Source of the DNA: Bifidobacterium breve
Lineage (GTDB): Bacteria > Actinomycetota > Acidimicrobiia > Acidimicrobiales > Acidimicrobilacustridaceae
NCBI GenBank assembly: GCA_945878725.1
Contig: CAMCTY010000012.1
Coordinates: 1 to 64,000 of the forward strand
Reading direction: 5' to 3'
DNA length: 64,000 bases
The translations under genes and the position numbers were made by a program. Numbering within the stretch: position 1 is the first letter of the stretch; each line of letters starts with the position of its first letter. Positions 49,821-58,144 of the stretch are shown here, one piece after another. The notes below the pieces were generated by a model. That model saw only the letters and a list, made by a program, of their open reading frames with translations, did no database searches and was not told the origin of the DNA.

Positions 49821-51684
49821 CAATCGCGAAATTCGGATCAGGTGCGTCGAGCAGGGCCTGAAGTCGTGCCAGCGTTGCGGATTCTCCGGTAGTCACCGCA
49901 GCCCCAGACGAGACGAGATCGTCGAGCGCCACGAAACCGAACATCACAAACAGCAACTGTGATTTGGGAATCGAGACCGACAGATCGGCCGATTCGTGAA
50001 GTCGTCCCTCGACGTGCGACAGCACAGCATTCTCCAGACGAATGAAGTGCAGGTCTCCGGATTCGGTGATCGTCCAGTTGATAACGAGATCGATCCCGGC
50101 GGCGCGCGGACCATCGAGACGAATGGCGATCGCCTCGAAGATCTGAGCCACAGAGAGATGAGAGAGCAACTCGAGCGCGCGCGGCCTGTTGCCCGGATCG
50201 ATTGCGTCACCTTGAAGTTCGAGCGCTCCAGTGAGGAAAAAGTTGCGCCACGTTGCGTTCTCCGAGCCGAAGCCAAGTTGGAGATACGTCTGCGCCAACA
50301 GATCGCGGGCTTCCTGATTCGAAGGATCAGCGAACACGACATGGTTCACTACTTCGGCAACCCAGCGATAATCACCTTCGTCGTAGGACTGCTGCGCTTT
50401 AGTAAGAACGGCTGACGCGCCGCCCATGAAGTCCACGTAACGAGTGGCCGCCTCCTGAGGAGGATGCGCCCAGAGGTGTGCCGGATTGCCATCGAACCAA
50501 CCCATGTAGCGCTGATAAACCGCCTTGACGTTGTGATTCAGCGATCCGTAATAGCCACGGCAATGCCATGACTGCGCGAGAGTCGCCGGCAGTTCGACCA
50601 TCTCGGCGATCTCAATGCCGGTGTAACCCTGATTCATCAATCGAAGCGTCTGATCATGCATGTAGGCGTAGAGATCGCGCTGTTTCGATAGATACGAAAC
50701 GATGTTGTCGTAGCCCCATGTCGGCCAGTGGTGCGACGCGAACGACACATCGGATTCAGAAGCGAACATCTCGATCGATTGGTCGAGGAACGACGCCCAC
50801 GCGTGAGTGTCACGCACGAGCGCGCCTCGAAGAGTGACGACGTTATGCATGTTGTGCGTGGCATTCTCCGCCATGCACAGAGCCCGGAAATCGGGAAAGT
50901 GGAAATTCATCTCGGCGGGCGCTTCAGTCCCCGGTGTCATCTGAAACACGATGCGGACACCATCAAGAACGAGTTCCTGACCTGTCGTTGTGATGTCGAT
51001 CGTCGGCGGGATCAACGAAAGCGTTCCGACGGATGTACCTGGTCCCAGACCAACGGTCATCACGCCATCCGGACCTTTGGGAAGCATTGCGCCATACATG
51101 TACGTTGCGCGCCGGCCCATTGCGGTACCGGCGTAAAGGTTCTCGCTCACGGCATGGGTCAAGAAGTGCTCAGGAGCAACAATCGGAATGTCACCCGGAT
51201 CACCGTTCGGGAAAATACCCCGAGCGCCACCGAAATGATCGATGTGGCTGTGCGTGTAGATCATTGCGGTGACAGGCCGATCGCCGCGCACTGAGCGATA
51301 GAGGGCAAGAGCCGCCGCAGCCGTCTCGCACGAGACAAGCGGATCAATGACGATCACGCCTTCATCGCCTTCGACCATCGTCATGTTCGAGATGTCGAGG
51401 CCTCGCACCTGATAAATCCCAGGGACGACCTCGAATAATCCGTGAATCAGATTGAGTTGAGCCTGGCGCCAGAGACTGGGGTTCACCGAGTCGGGAGATT
51501 CGCCAGAAACATCACCGTACGAACCGAGTTCCCAGACGACGCGCCCATCCGTGTCGCGCACGAGCACATCGTCGAGTTCGGCAAGAAAGCCGCGCTGCGC
51601 ATCGACGAAATCCTGCTCGTCATCGAATGGAAGATCCATTGTCACTGCTTGCTGATGTGCCGCAGTGTGTTCGGAGACCGACAT
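49810..51684 (-). CDS. SdsA1-type alkylsulfatase (MBL fold, dimerisation and SCP2-like domains)
   Basis: 624 residues. MIYTHSHIDHFGGARGIF is an intact metal site (contrast 12774), followed by VAPEHFLTHAVSENLYAGTAMGRRATYMYG and ALCMAENATHNMHNVVTLRGALVRD, typical of secondary alkylsulfatases. The dimerisation helices follow (YDEGDYRWVAEVVNHVVFADPSNQEARDLLAQTY), then a C-terminal SCP2-like domain (IDLVINWTITESGDLHFIRLENAVLSH). It removes sulfate from alkyl sulfates. No classical signal peptide is seen. GAGGT lies upstream. Confidence 0.9.
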   Translation of the reverse strand: MSVSEHTAAHQQAVTMDLPFDDEQDFVDAQRGFLAELDDVLVRDTDGRVVWELGSYGDVSGESPDSVNPSLWRQAQLNLIHGLFEVVPGIYQVRGLDISNMTMVEGDEGVIVIDPLVSCETAAAALALYRSVRGDRPVTAMIYTHSHIDHFGGARGIFPNGDPGDIPIVAPEHFLTHAVSENLYAGTAMGRRATYMYGAMLPKGPDGVMTVGLGPGTSVGTLSLIPPTIDITTTGQELVLDGVRIVFQMTPGTEAPAEMNFHFPDFRALCMAENATHNMHNVVTLRGALVRDTHAWASFLDQSIEMFASESDVSFASHHWPTWGYDNIVSYLSKQRDLYAYMHDQTLRLMNQGYTGIEIAEMVELPATLAQSWHCRGYYGSLNHNVKAVYQRYMGWFDGNPAHLWAHPPQEAATRYVDFMGGASAVLTKAQQSYDEGDYRWVAEVVNHVVFADPSNQEARDLLAQTYLQLGFGSENATWRNFFLTGALELQGDAIDPGNRPRALELLSHLSVAQIFEAIAIRLDGPRAAGIDLVINWTITESGDLHFIRLENAVLSHVEGRLHESADLSVSIPKSQLLFVMFGFVALDDLVSSGAAVTTGESATLARLQALLDAPDPNFAIVTP

Positions 51685-51908
51685 GAAGAGACCTCAATCA
51701 ACGGATTGGAAGCGAAAGTGGATGAGGCGACCGTAGTCGGGGACCACCCGATTCCTCGTGGGTTTGATCCCACTGCTGTAGCGACGAACTCGCTCACTCC
51801 ATCAAAGATTGAATGAAGTTCACCTTCCCCGGAGTCCCGTTTCGCGCCCTAATGCAAAAGTGCCGTCATTGGTGAGACACTCATGTGGAGCGACCAAGGG
51901 AGGGTTTT

Positions 51909-52775
51909 ATGAAATTTTCACGTTTCGCTGGACCCACTGCACTTCTCTCAACGGCAGCGTTGATTGCAATCTTCATGGCACTTCCGCAGACATCTGCAGT
52001 CGAGTCAGCGGCCGGCACAATTGAGTCGGCACCCGCGCTCACGATCCAAGATCTCGAGACGGTTCCGCACGATCACGTTGCCCCCACCGATGACGCCGCG
52101 CATGATCACACATTGGTCGCCACTAGTTCGTCGTCCGAATCTGGTCACCAACACTCCAACGGCTCAACGGGTACCTCTGAAGTCACGGGAAGTGACCCCC
52201 ATGCACATCAACCATCTGATCCATCGGTTCTGCCCACGGGTCCAATCGTTTCGGTCAATGATCCGCGCCTCTCCCCTGCCCAGCAGAACGCAGCAAGCAC
52301 CCTCTTAGTCGCAGCGCGTTCGACAATCGCTTCATTTCCAAACGCCGCAGCTTTGGCCGCAGGTGGGTACGTCTCGGCGGGAGACAATTCAAGCGGCTTA
52401 CAGCATTGGGTAAATGACGCGTTCACTCATGACGGACTCGAAGTTGATCCCAATCGCATTGAATCGTTTGTGGTCAACATCACTTCAGGCCGCACTGAAG
52501 GTGCCATGTTCATCCTTGAGCCTGGGAAGACGATGGCAAGCGTTCCGGATATCGCGGGCGAACTCACGACATGGCACACCCACCCAACTATCTGCTTCAG
52601 CATCACGCAGATCTGGCATTTCGTCTCATTTGCGAGCAATAACAATTGCCCGAGCGGTGCGGCACCGCGAACAGTGCCGCCGATGATCCACGTTTGGTCC
52701 TATGACCCTCCGTGTGGACCGTTCGTCGGAACTGAAGGGCACGGCAGCACCAACTGCAGCGCACACGCTCACTGA
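51909..52775 (+). CDS. Secreted His-rich protein with WHTHP motif
   Basis: 288 residues from MKFSRFAGPTALL, AGGGAGG upstream. A signal peptide (to about TSAVESA) is followed by a 70-residue linker with many His-Asp and His-x-His pairs (PHDHVAPTDDAAHDH, SGHQHSNG, DPHAHQPSD), then a folded C-terminal domain with TTWHTHPTICFSITQIWHFV, three Cys and an ending GHGSTNCSAHAH. The linker and tail could chelate Zn, Cu or Ni. I do not recognise the C-terminal domain with certainty. It ends directly against the convergent SDR gene. Confidence 0.65.
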   Translation: MKFSRFAGPTALLSTAALIAIFMALPQTSAVESAAGTIESAPALTIQDLETVPHDHVAPTDDAAHDHTLVATSSSSESGHQHSNGSTGTSEVTGSDPHAHQPSDPSVLPTGPIVSVNDPRLSPAQQNAASTLLVAARSTIASFPNAAALAAGGYVSAGDNSSGLQHWVNDAFTHDGLEVDPNRIESFVVNITSGRTEGAMFILEPGKTMASVPDIAGELTTWHTHPTICFSITQIWHFVSFASNNNCPSGAAPRTVPPMIHVWSYDPPCGPFVGTEGHGSTNCSAHAH

Positions 52776-53621
52776 TCAGTCGAGTTGTGCGGGTGCCGGG
52801 TGTCGGAGTTCCTGCATGTCGTCGTGACGCGCCCGAATCTGATCGTGGTAACTCGGCTGCGTCGGAATCCAAAAGTTGCCCGCGGCCACTGCATCGAAGA
52901 CCAGTTCTGCAACCGCCGCCGGGGCCATGCCAGCCGCAGTTGATTCGACAAGCATCGCTTCCACGAATTCCGCATCCGGCGTGGCTTCCCGCCCCCGGTC
53001 GATCCACCGTTCCTGGCGATTACGTCCCGATGTTCCGATGCTGGTGTTGATCAAACTCGGGACCAGCACCGAAGCGGAAACGTTCTTCCCGGTTGTTCGC
53101 AAGTCATGGGCAAGACATTCGGTAAGTCCCACCGCTGCGAACTTCGAGGTGAAGTACGGGCCGGAATACGCGCCGGTGACGAGTCCACCCATTGAGGCCG
53201 TGTTCACGATGTGGCTGGGTGTTTCCGCCTCAAGCATGCGCGGCACGAACGCACGGACGGCGTGGATGAGTCCGTCGAGGTTCACGCCCATTGCCCATTT
53301 CCAGTCGGCCATGGTGCGTTCCCACATCAGACCGCCGCTGAAAACACCAGCGTTGTTGCAAAGCAGATTGACTGCTCCGAATTCGGCATACGCGGCATCG
53401 GCCAAACGCATGACATCGTCTTCGACCGAAACATCGGTGCGGACCCCGATCGCCTGCGCACCGAGTTGCTCAAGCGATGCGACCGTGTCATCGAGACGCG
53501 GTTGCTCGATGTCGGCAGCCACAACTCGCATCCCCGACTGTGCTGCCTTCTCGGCCAGCGCGCGCCCGATCCCGCTTCCTGCCCCCGTGACGACGGCAAC
53601 CATTCCCGGTGAAATCTGCAT
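52776..53621 (-). CDS. SDR family oxidoreductase
   Basis: 281 residues with AAGGAA upstream. VAVVTGAGSGIGRALAEKAAQ glycine motif, NNAG (LLCNNAGVF), catalytic Ser (NTASMGGL) and YxxxK-like YFTSK are present. Cytosolic NAD(P)-dependent dehydrogenase, substrate unknown. It follows the 53657 gene by 35 bases and is probably co-transcribed with it. Confidence 0.85.
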   Translation of the reverse strand: MQISPGMVAVVTGAGSGIGRALAEKAAQSGMRVVAADIEQPRLDDTVASLEQLGAQAIGVRTDVSVEDDVMRLADAAYAEFGAVNLLCNNAGVFSGGLMWERTMADWKWAMGVNLDGLIHAVRAFVPRMLEAETPSHIVNTASMGGLVTGAYSGPYFTSKFAAVGLTECLAHDLRTTGKNVSASVLVPSLINTSIGTSGRNRQERWIDRGREATPDAEFVEAMLVESTAAGMAPAAVAELVFDAVAAGNFWIPTQPSYHDQIRARHDDMQELRHPAPAQLD

Positions 53622-53656
53622 TCACGTTCCTTGCTCTTGGTGCGACCCGGCTCGGA

Positions 53657-54538
53657 TCAGTTGTCTTGATCAAGCTTGAAAACACGGATCGCGTTTTCGC
53701 GCAGGAACTTGGGCCAGACGTTGTCGTTGAACGGAACGTTGGGCATGTCCGTGAACTGTCGTTCAAGACTCAGCCCCGCCGGGAAGTAACCGCAGTACAT
53801 GATCTTGTCGGCGCCACGCGAGTTCGCATACGCAATGATCGGCTTCGGGTAGTGCTTTGGTGCGAAAGCGCTCGTCATGTAGTGCAGGCCCGGCCACTTG
53901 AGCATGAGCTTGACTGCGAGTTCCGTCCACGGCTCACCGCCGTGCATCATCACCATGGTGAGTTCGGGGAAGTCGTAAAGGACTTCGTCGAAATGTTCGA
54001 CGTGTTGCGGCCAGCTCGGCATGCGAGGTCCGACGATTCCGCCGTTGATGCAGATCGGAATGTCGAGTTCAGAGCATTTCGCGTAGATCGGATACATCTT
54101 CTTGTCATTGATCGCGACCTGCGGAACCATGCCGCTCGGGAATGTCATGGCAGCACGAATGTTGTGATCGGCCTTCTGCCGTTCGAGATCGCGCAGGGCC
54201 TGTGTGCCGCGGTTCGGATCAGCCTGCGCCATGAGATGGAATCGGCCCGGGTATTCGGCCTGCGCCCGAATCGATTCCTCATTGATGCCAGTCATGCACT
54301 GTTCGATGTTGAAGGCGTCCATCTTCTCGACGATCCACTGCACAACATCAGTGTCAGGGGAGACGACGTCAGGAACATCCTTGAACATGTACTGCGCCGG
54401 GAATTCCATTTCCTTCAGCGACTCGTTGTCCTTGAGATTGGCCTTGAAGAAGTTGTACGCCGACTTCTTTGCCTCCACACTCGTGAACGGGAATCCCATT
54501 CCCAGATCGATGATTCCGATGTCTGTCGGCATTCCCAT
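53657..54538 (-). CDS. Amidohydrolase-fold protein with degenerate active site
   Basis: 293 residues, GGGGGGA before the ATG. The overall pattern is amidohydrolase-2 (IGIIDLGMGFPF, QCMTGINEES, QADPNRGTQALRDLERQK, MVMMHGGEPWTELAVKLMLKWPG). Yet the N-terminal HxH is replaced by LGM, and the terminal GSDxP by CGYFPAG, so the first metal ligands and the catalytic Asp are missing. It may act without metal, have a different chemistry, or be a binding or regulatory protein. Compare the intact family member at 59299. Confidence 0.72.
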   Translation of the reverse strand: MGMPTDIGIIDLGMGFPFTSVEAKKSAYNFFKANLKDNESLKEMEFPAQYMFKDVPDVVSPDTDVVQWIVEKMDAFNIEQCMTGINEESIRAQAEYPGRFHLMAQADPNRGTQALRDLERQKADHNIRAAMTFPSGMVPQVAINDKKMYPIYAKCSELDIPICINGGIVGPRMPSWPQHVEHFDEVLYDFPELTMVMMHGGEPWTELAVKLMLKWPGLHYMTSAFAPKHYPKPIIAYANSRGADKIMYCGYFPAGLSLERQFTDMPNVPFNDNVWPKFLRENAIRVFKLDQDN

Positions 54539-54638
54539 GGTGTTGGTCCCCCCAGGACGGTCGGGTCGAAGCGGACCCGTAAGCGGCCGAGTGTAGGACT
54601 CCGAAACGGTGGGCTTCTCCGAACGACCCCCGGGGTCT

Positions 54639-54644
54639 TAGGTT
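54639..54644 (+). promoter_or_regulatory. -10-like hexamer TAGGTT, leaderless or GAGGG-led start
   Basis: TAGGTT lies six bases before the ATG at 54651. The intervening GAGGGC could also be a ribosome site, so this case is ambiguous. Confidence 0.3.
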
Positions 54645-54650
54645 GAGGGC

Positions 54651-55385
54651 ATGGCTGCGTCCGATACCGGAGAATCGATGGTCGTTGGCGACCTTGCGTC
54701 AACCGGCGCTCGCGTCGCTCATCTTCTTCAATCGACCGGCCGCCGAGTGATAGTCGGCTTGGGCGGCGGAGTTGCCGTCGGCAAGAGCACCGCAGCACGG
54801 AACCTGGCCGATCACCTGCTCGAGGCCCATGATCTGGAGACAGCCATCGTGTCGAGCGACGGCTTCCTGCTCTCCAATAACGACCTTCTTGAGCGAGGCC
54901 TCCTCGCCCGCAAGGGATTTCCCGAGAGCTACGACGACGCTGCGATCAGGGCCTTTCTTGCTCAGGCTCGAGTCGAGTCGACCGTTTCAGTCCCCGTCTA
55001 CGACCATCTCGTTTACGACATCACGTTCGACCGCGACGTCATCGCTCTCGCCGACGTCGTGATCTTTGAAGGCGTGAACGCTCTTCGTTACCGAGACCTG
55101 CTCGATTTCGGCGTCTACCTCGATGCCGCCGAATCCGACATGCGCAACTGGTATCTCAATCGGGCGCGAACCCTCCGGGATCGATCCAAGACCGAGGGAT
55201 CCTCGTTCTTTGATGGCTTCGCCGATCTGGACGGCCCCGGCTTCGATACCATGGCGATCAGCGTCTGGGAATCGGTGAACCTTCTCAACCTGACCGAATG
55301 CATCTTGCCCACCCGAGATGATGCCGACGTCGTCATCGTGAAACACTCCGATCACTCGATCAGCAGGGTGGAGACGGCGTCATGA
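54651..55385 (+). CDS. Type I pantothenate kinase-like protein (CoaA family)
   Basis: 244 residues, shorter than the 310-320 of typical CoaA. P-loop GLGGGVAVGKSTAARNLADHL, VSSDGFLLSNNDLLERGLLARKGFPESYD, VPVYDHLVYDITFDRDVIALADVVIFEGVNAL, and the closing ECILPTRDDADVVIVKHSDHSISRV are the CoaA/uridine-kinase-like signatures in order. It would phosphorylate pantothenate in coenzyme A synthesis; the short form could accept another substrate. Overlaps the sterol-desaturase-family gene by four bases (ATGA). Confidence 0.75.
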   Translation: MAASDTGESMVVGDLASTGARVAHLLQSTGRRVIVGLGGGVAVGKSTAARNLADHLLEAHDLETAIVSSDGFLLSNNDLLERGLLARKGFPESYDDAAIRAFLAQARVESTVSVPVYDHLVYDITFDRDVIALADVVIFEGVNALRYRDLLDFGVYLDAAESDMRNWYLNRARTLRDRSKTEGSSFFDGFADLDGPGFDTMAISVWESVNLLNLTECILPTRDDADVVIVKHSDHSISRVETAS

Positions 55386-56455
55386 ACCTCATCGATCTCG
55401 CTACTCCCGGGTTCTTCGCGGCCATGGGTGTAGAGAACTCGGTTCTTAAAAAACGCGCGGCAGCTGGTGACACGTCGGCCCTCGGTTACGAGCGCAAAGA
55501 CACACTCGCCAGCCTCGCCATGGGTACCGCGAGTCTCTACGCGCCTCTTGCGTTCGCCAAACTGCTGGCCCCTGTGCAACCAGGCAAAGGCAAGTACCGC
55601 AAGGGTCTTGTTGGTGTCACGCTCGCGGCGGCTGCTGTCACGACCGCTGCCGATGTTCTGGCGCGACGCGACGACGACTCGCGTCTCACGCGCTGGGCCC
55701 GCAAAGTCCGACCGTCGGCCAGCGTTGCCGCAGTCGCCGGAGGTGTCCTCGCCAGTTCGACGACATGGGCGGCCAAGTCATCGGCGAAGCGCATCTGGGA
55801 GTCCAGTGGTTCGAAGCGCGACCTCGGCACGGGAATCGCCGCGACCGCCGGCGCCCTCGTGGCCTGGGACTTCCTCTATTACTGGAACCACCGGATTCAA
55901 CACGAGAGTCGATGGCTGTGGGCCATCCACGTCGTGCACCATTCCAGCGAGCGCTACAACCTCTCGACTGCTCTGCGCCAAGGCGTCGCTGAATCCTTCG
56001 GCATGTTCGTCCCGTACGGGCTTATGGCCTTTGCTGGCATCCGCCCATCACTGATCGAAACATCTCGTGCGCTGAATCTCATCTACCAATTCTGGATTCA
56101 CACCGAAGCCATCGACACACTCGGCCCATTCGAAAAAGTGCTCAACACTCCTTCACATCACCGTGCGCACCACGGCACGAATCCGCAGTACCTCGATCGG
56201 AATCACGGCGGCATCCTCATTATCTGGGATCGCATGTTCAGGACCTTCACCCCCGAGAACGAACGGGTTGTCTACGGACTAACCAAAAACATCGACACGT
56301 TCAATCCTGTTCGCATCGCAACACACGAATACCGAGACATCATCGGCGATGTGGCCGACGCGACGAACTGGCGTGACCGCCTGGGCCACGTGCTGCGAGG
56401 GCCGGGATGGACGTCGTCGCCCCGTCGAGTGATCGACGTCAACGTCGCCGCGTAA
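55382..56455 (+). CDS. Sterol desaturase / fatty acid hydroxylase family membrane protein
   Basis: 357 residues. Several hydrophobic segments precede and follow the three His boxes of the family: NHRIQHESRW, HVVHHSSERYN and HRAHHGTNPQY, which bind a di-iron centre that hydroxylates or desaturates lipids. The first 60 residues are family-atypical (GFFAAMGVENSVLKKRAAAGDTS). Translationally coupled to the CoaA-like gene. Confidence 0.85.
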   Translation: MNLIDLATPGFFAAMGVENSVLKKRAAAGDTSALGYERKDTLASLAMGTASLYAPLAFAKLLAPVQPGKGKYRKGLVGVTLAAAAVTTAADVLARRDDDSRLTRWARKVRPSASVAAVAGGVLASSTTWAAKSSAKRIWESSGSKRDLGTGIAATAGALVAWDFLYYWNHRIQHESRWLWAIHVVHHSSERYNLSTALRQGVAESFGMFVPYGLMAFAGIRPSLIETSRALNLIYQFWIHTEAIDTLGPFEKVLNTPSHHRAHHGTNPQYLDRNHGGILIIWDRMFRTFTPENERVVYGLTKNIDTFNPVRIATHEYRDIIGDVADATNWRDRLGHVLRGPGWTSSPRRVIDVNVAA

Positions 56456-56513
56456 GAGTTACCGGCCGCGGAGACAAAAGCCGAATTTGAGTTGAAGATC
56501 GGTTAACCGCCGA

Positions 56514-56768
56514 TCACTCCCCCGATTCGCGTGGATCCTCGATCCGCACACCTTGAAGACCGGGGACCAACGGCTTCATCAGATCGAGAGCAACCATCTC
56601 CAGCATGTCGCGGGGAAGAACGCACTCTGCACAGTTCGCATCTTCGACGATGAGCCGCAGCACAACCGTGTCGCCGTCTACCGACACCAGTTCGATGTCG
56701 CCGCCATCGCTCTGGAGAATGCTGCGAACAGGAACGAGTCCCGCGTCCACAACCGTCAGTTCCATCAT
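56514..56768 (-). CDS. NifU-like iron-sulfur scaffold domain protein
   Basis: 84 residues from MMELTVVDAGLVPVRS, ATG overlapping the upstream stop. SDGGDIELVSVDGDTVVLRLIVEDANCAECVLPRDMLEMV matches the NifU C-terminal module, with its CxxC (CAEC, residues about 44-47). It could carry or transfer an Fe-S cluster or serve as a thiol carrier. Last gene of a four-gene operon with the CGSC protein. The longer frame to 56855 reads antisense of the previous gene. Confidence 0.75.
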   Translation of the reverse strand: MMELTVVDAGLVPVRSILQSDGGDIELVSVDGDTVVLRLIVEDANCAECVLPRDMLEMVALDLMKPLVPGLQGVRIEDPRESGE

Positions 56769-57574
56769 TGGCCTGCTTCTCCGTTCGGATTCGGTGGTCG
56801 ATTCCGGGAGAGATGCGCTCCGGCATCGGCAAGGATCAGTTGCCCGGTGATACATCGGGCAAGATCGCTGGTGAGGAACACGGCCAGACGTCCCAATTCG
56901 TCGAGTTCGGTCATGCGCTGCAGCGGTGTCGCCGCGATCAGCGCCGCAATGTGCTCCTCGTCGAACACGTCGCGAACTGTTTCTGTCAGAGTCGTTCCCG
57001 GTGCGATAGCCACCACGCGAATCCCCAACGGACCCAACTCAACCGCCATTGTCTGCGTGAGGTGATTGATCGCCGCCTTCGCCGCGCCATACGCCGCCAT
57101 GAACGGCGCTGGTCGGGTTGTCTCACCCGATGTGACATTGAGAATCACGCCGCCGCCACTTGCGCTCATGTGTCGTGCCTCGGCCGCCGCCGACAGTGCC
57201 GTGATCACCAAGTTCTGATCAACAAGACCCCGCCAATGGGCGCCATCGAGTGTCGAAAAAGGGCCTGGCGAAAATTCTCCGTACATCCCGATGTTGTTCA
57301 CCGCGATGTCGAGTCGACCGCCGAGCACGGCAACGGATTCATCGATCATTGCGTCGAGCGCCGCGTCGTCTCGAGCATCGGCAACCACACCCACCGCTCG
57401 ACCACCTTCGGACTCGATGCGCTGCACGACAGCAGCGACCTTGTCGGCGCGCACATCATGGACGCAGACAAACGCGCCCGCGCGCGCAAACCACACCGCG
57501 ATCTCCGCTCCTATGCCAGCTCCAGAACCAGTAACTAGGGCCGTCTTGCCAGCGTGATCGATCTCGATCGACAT
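56765..57574 (-). CDS. SDR family oxidoreductase
   Basis: 269 residues. TGSGAGIGAEIAVWFARAGA, NNIG (DIAVNNIGMYG), Ser (NVTSGET) and YxxxK (YGAAK) are visible, plus the usual AELGRLAVFL.. end. Cytosolic, NAD(P)-dependent, substrate unknown. It lies 4 bases after the CGSC gene and is coupled to the NifU-like gene. Confidence 0.85.
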   Translation of the reverse strand: MSIEIDHAGKTALVTGSGAGIGAEIAVWFARAGAFVCVHDVRADKVAAVVQRIESEGGRAVGVVADARDDAALDAMIDESVAVLGGRLDIAVNNIGMYGEFSPGPFSTLDGAHWRGLVDQNLVITALSAAAEARHMSASGGGVILNVTSGETTRPAPFMAAYGAAKAAINHLTQTMAVELGPLGIRVVAIAPGTTLTETVRDVFDEEHIAALIAATPLQRMTELDELGRLAVFLTSDLARCITGQLILADAGAHLSRNRPPNPNGEAGQ

Positions 57575-57578
57575 CGGG

Positions 57579-58139
57579 TTAGCTGCGGCCCGTGAACAAA
57601 GCGATCAGACGGTCGGCGGCCGCATCGGCCCACGATTCCAGAGTCGGCCCATCGGTTCCACCGATTGGGTGGGGCAGAACCAGCAAGCGAGTGTCGGGCG
57701 CACCGAAACTCGCTGAAAGAGTCTTCGCCACCTGCTCGAACCTTGTGGTGGTGGCGACCACTGTCGGAATGCCGCTCTTTTCGAGTTCGATCGCGTCATG
57801 CACGCTGTAGGCCGTGCAACTGCCGCAGTCCGCCGCACCGGTGATCACCAGATCGGCCTCAGCGATAAGCAACTCGAGACGATCTTGCGAGAGCGGGATC
57901 GCGGCGTTGGCCGAAAGTCCCATCGGGCCCTTCTTCGTAACGACCGACACTGTCGCCCCGGTTCGGGCCGCCAGCGAGTGGGCAGCGCGCGTCATAACCA
58001 CATCGGCATTCGGTTTGCCGTTGTCGAGCACGGCGATGCGCAGGCCGGCGAGTGACGCTGGACTCGGAGCAAGGCTCGCGTCGAGAGGTCCGGGGATCGA
58101 ATCCGGGAGGTACACCAACACGGCATCGGAATTCGTCAT
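57579..58139 (-). CDS. UGSC-family protein, cysteine form (CGSC)
   Basis: 186 residues from MTNSDAVLVYLPDS. The motif GAADCGSCTAYSVHDAIELEKSGIPTVVATTTRFEQVAKTL identifies the family whose selenoprotein members have U-G-S-C; here the first position is Cys105 (TGC codon). LPHPIGGTDGPTLESWADAA follows. Such proteins probably form a thiol/selenol redox centre, but the reaction is not known. GAAGGG just upstream. It lies between the 58145 protein and the SDR. Confidence 0.78.
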   Translation of the reverse strand: MTNSDAVLVYLPDSIPGPLDASLAPSPASLAGLRIAVLDNGKPNADVVMTRAAHSLAARTGATVSVVTKKGPMGLSANAAIPLSQDRLELLIAEADLVITGAADCGSCTAYSVHDAIELEKSGIPTVVATTTRFEQVAKTLSASFGAPDTRLLVLPHPIGGTDGPTLESWADAAADRLIALFTGRS

Positions 58140-58144
58140 CGCGT

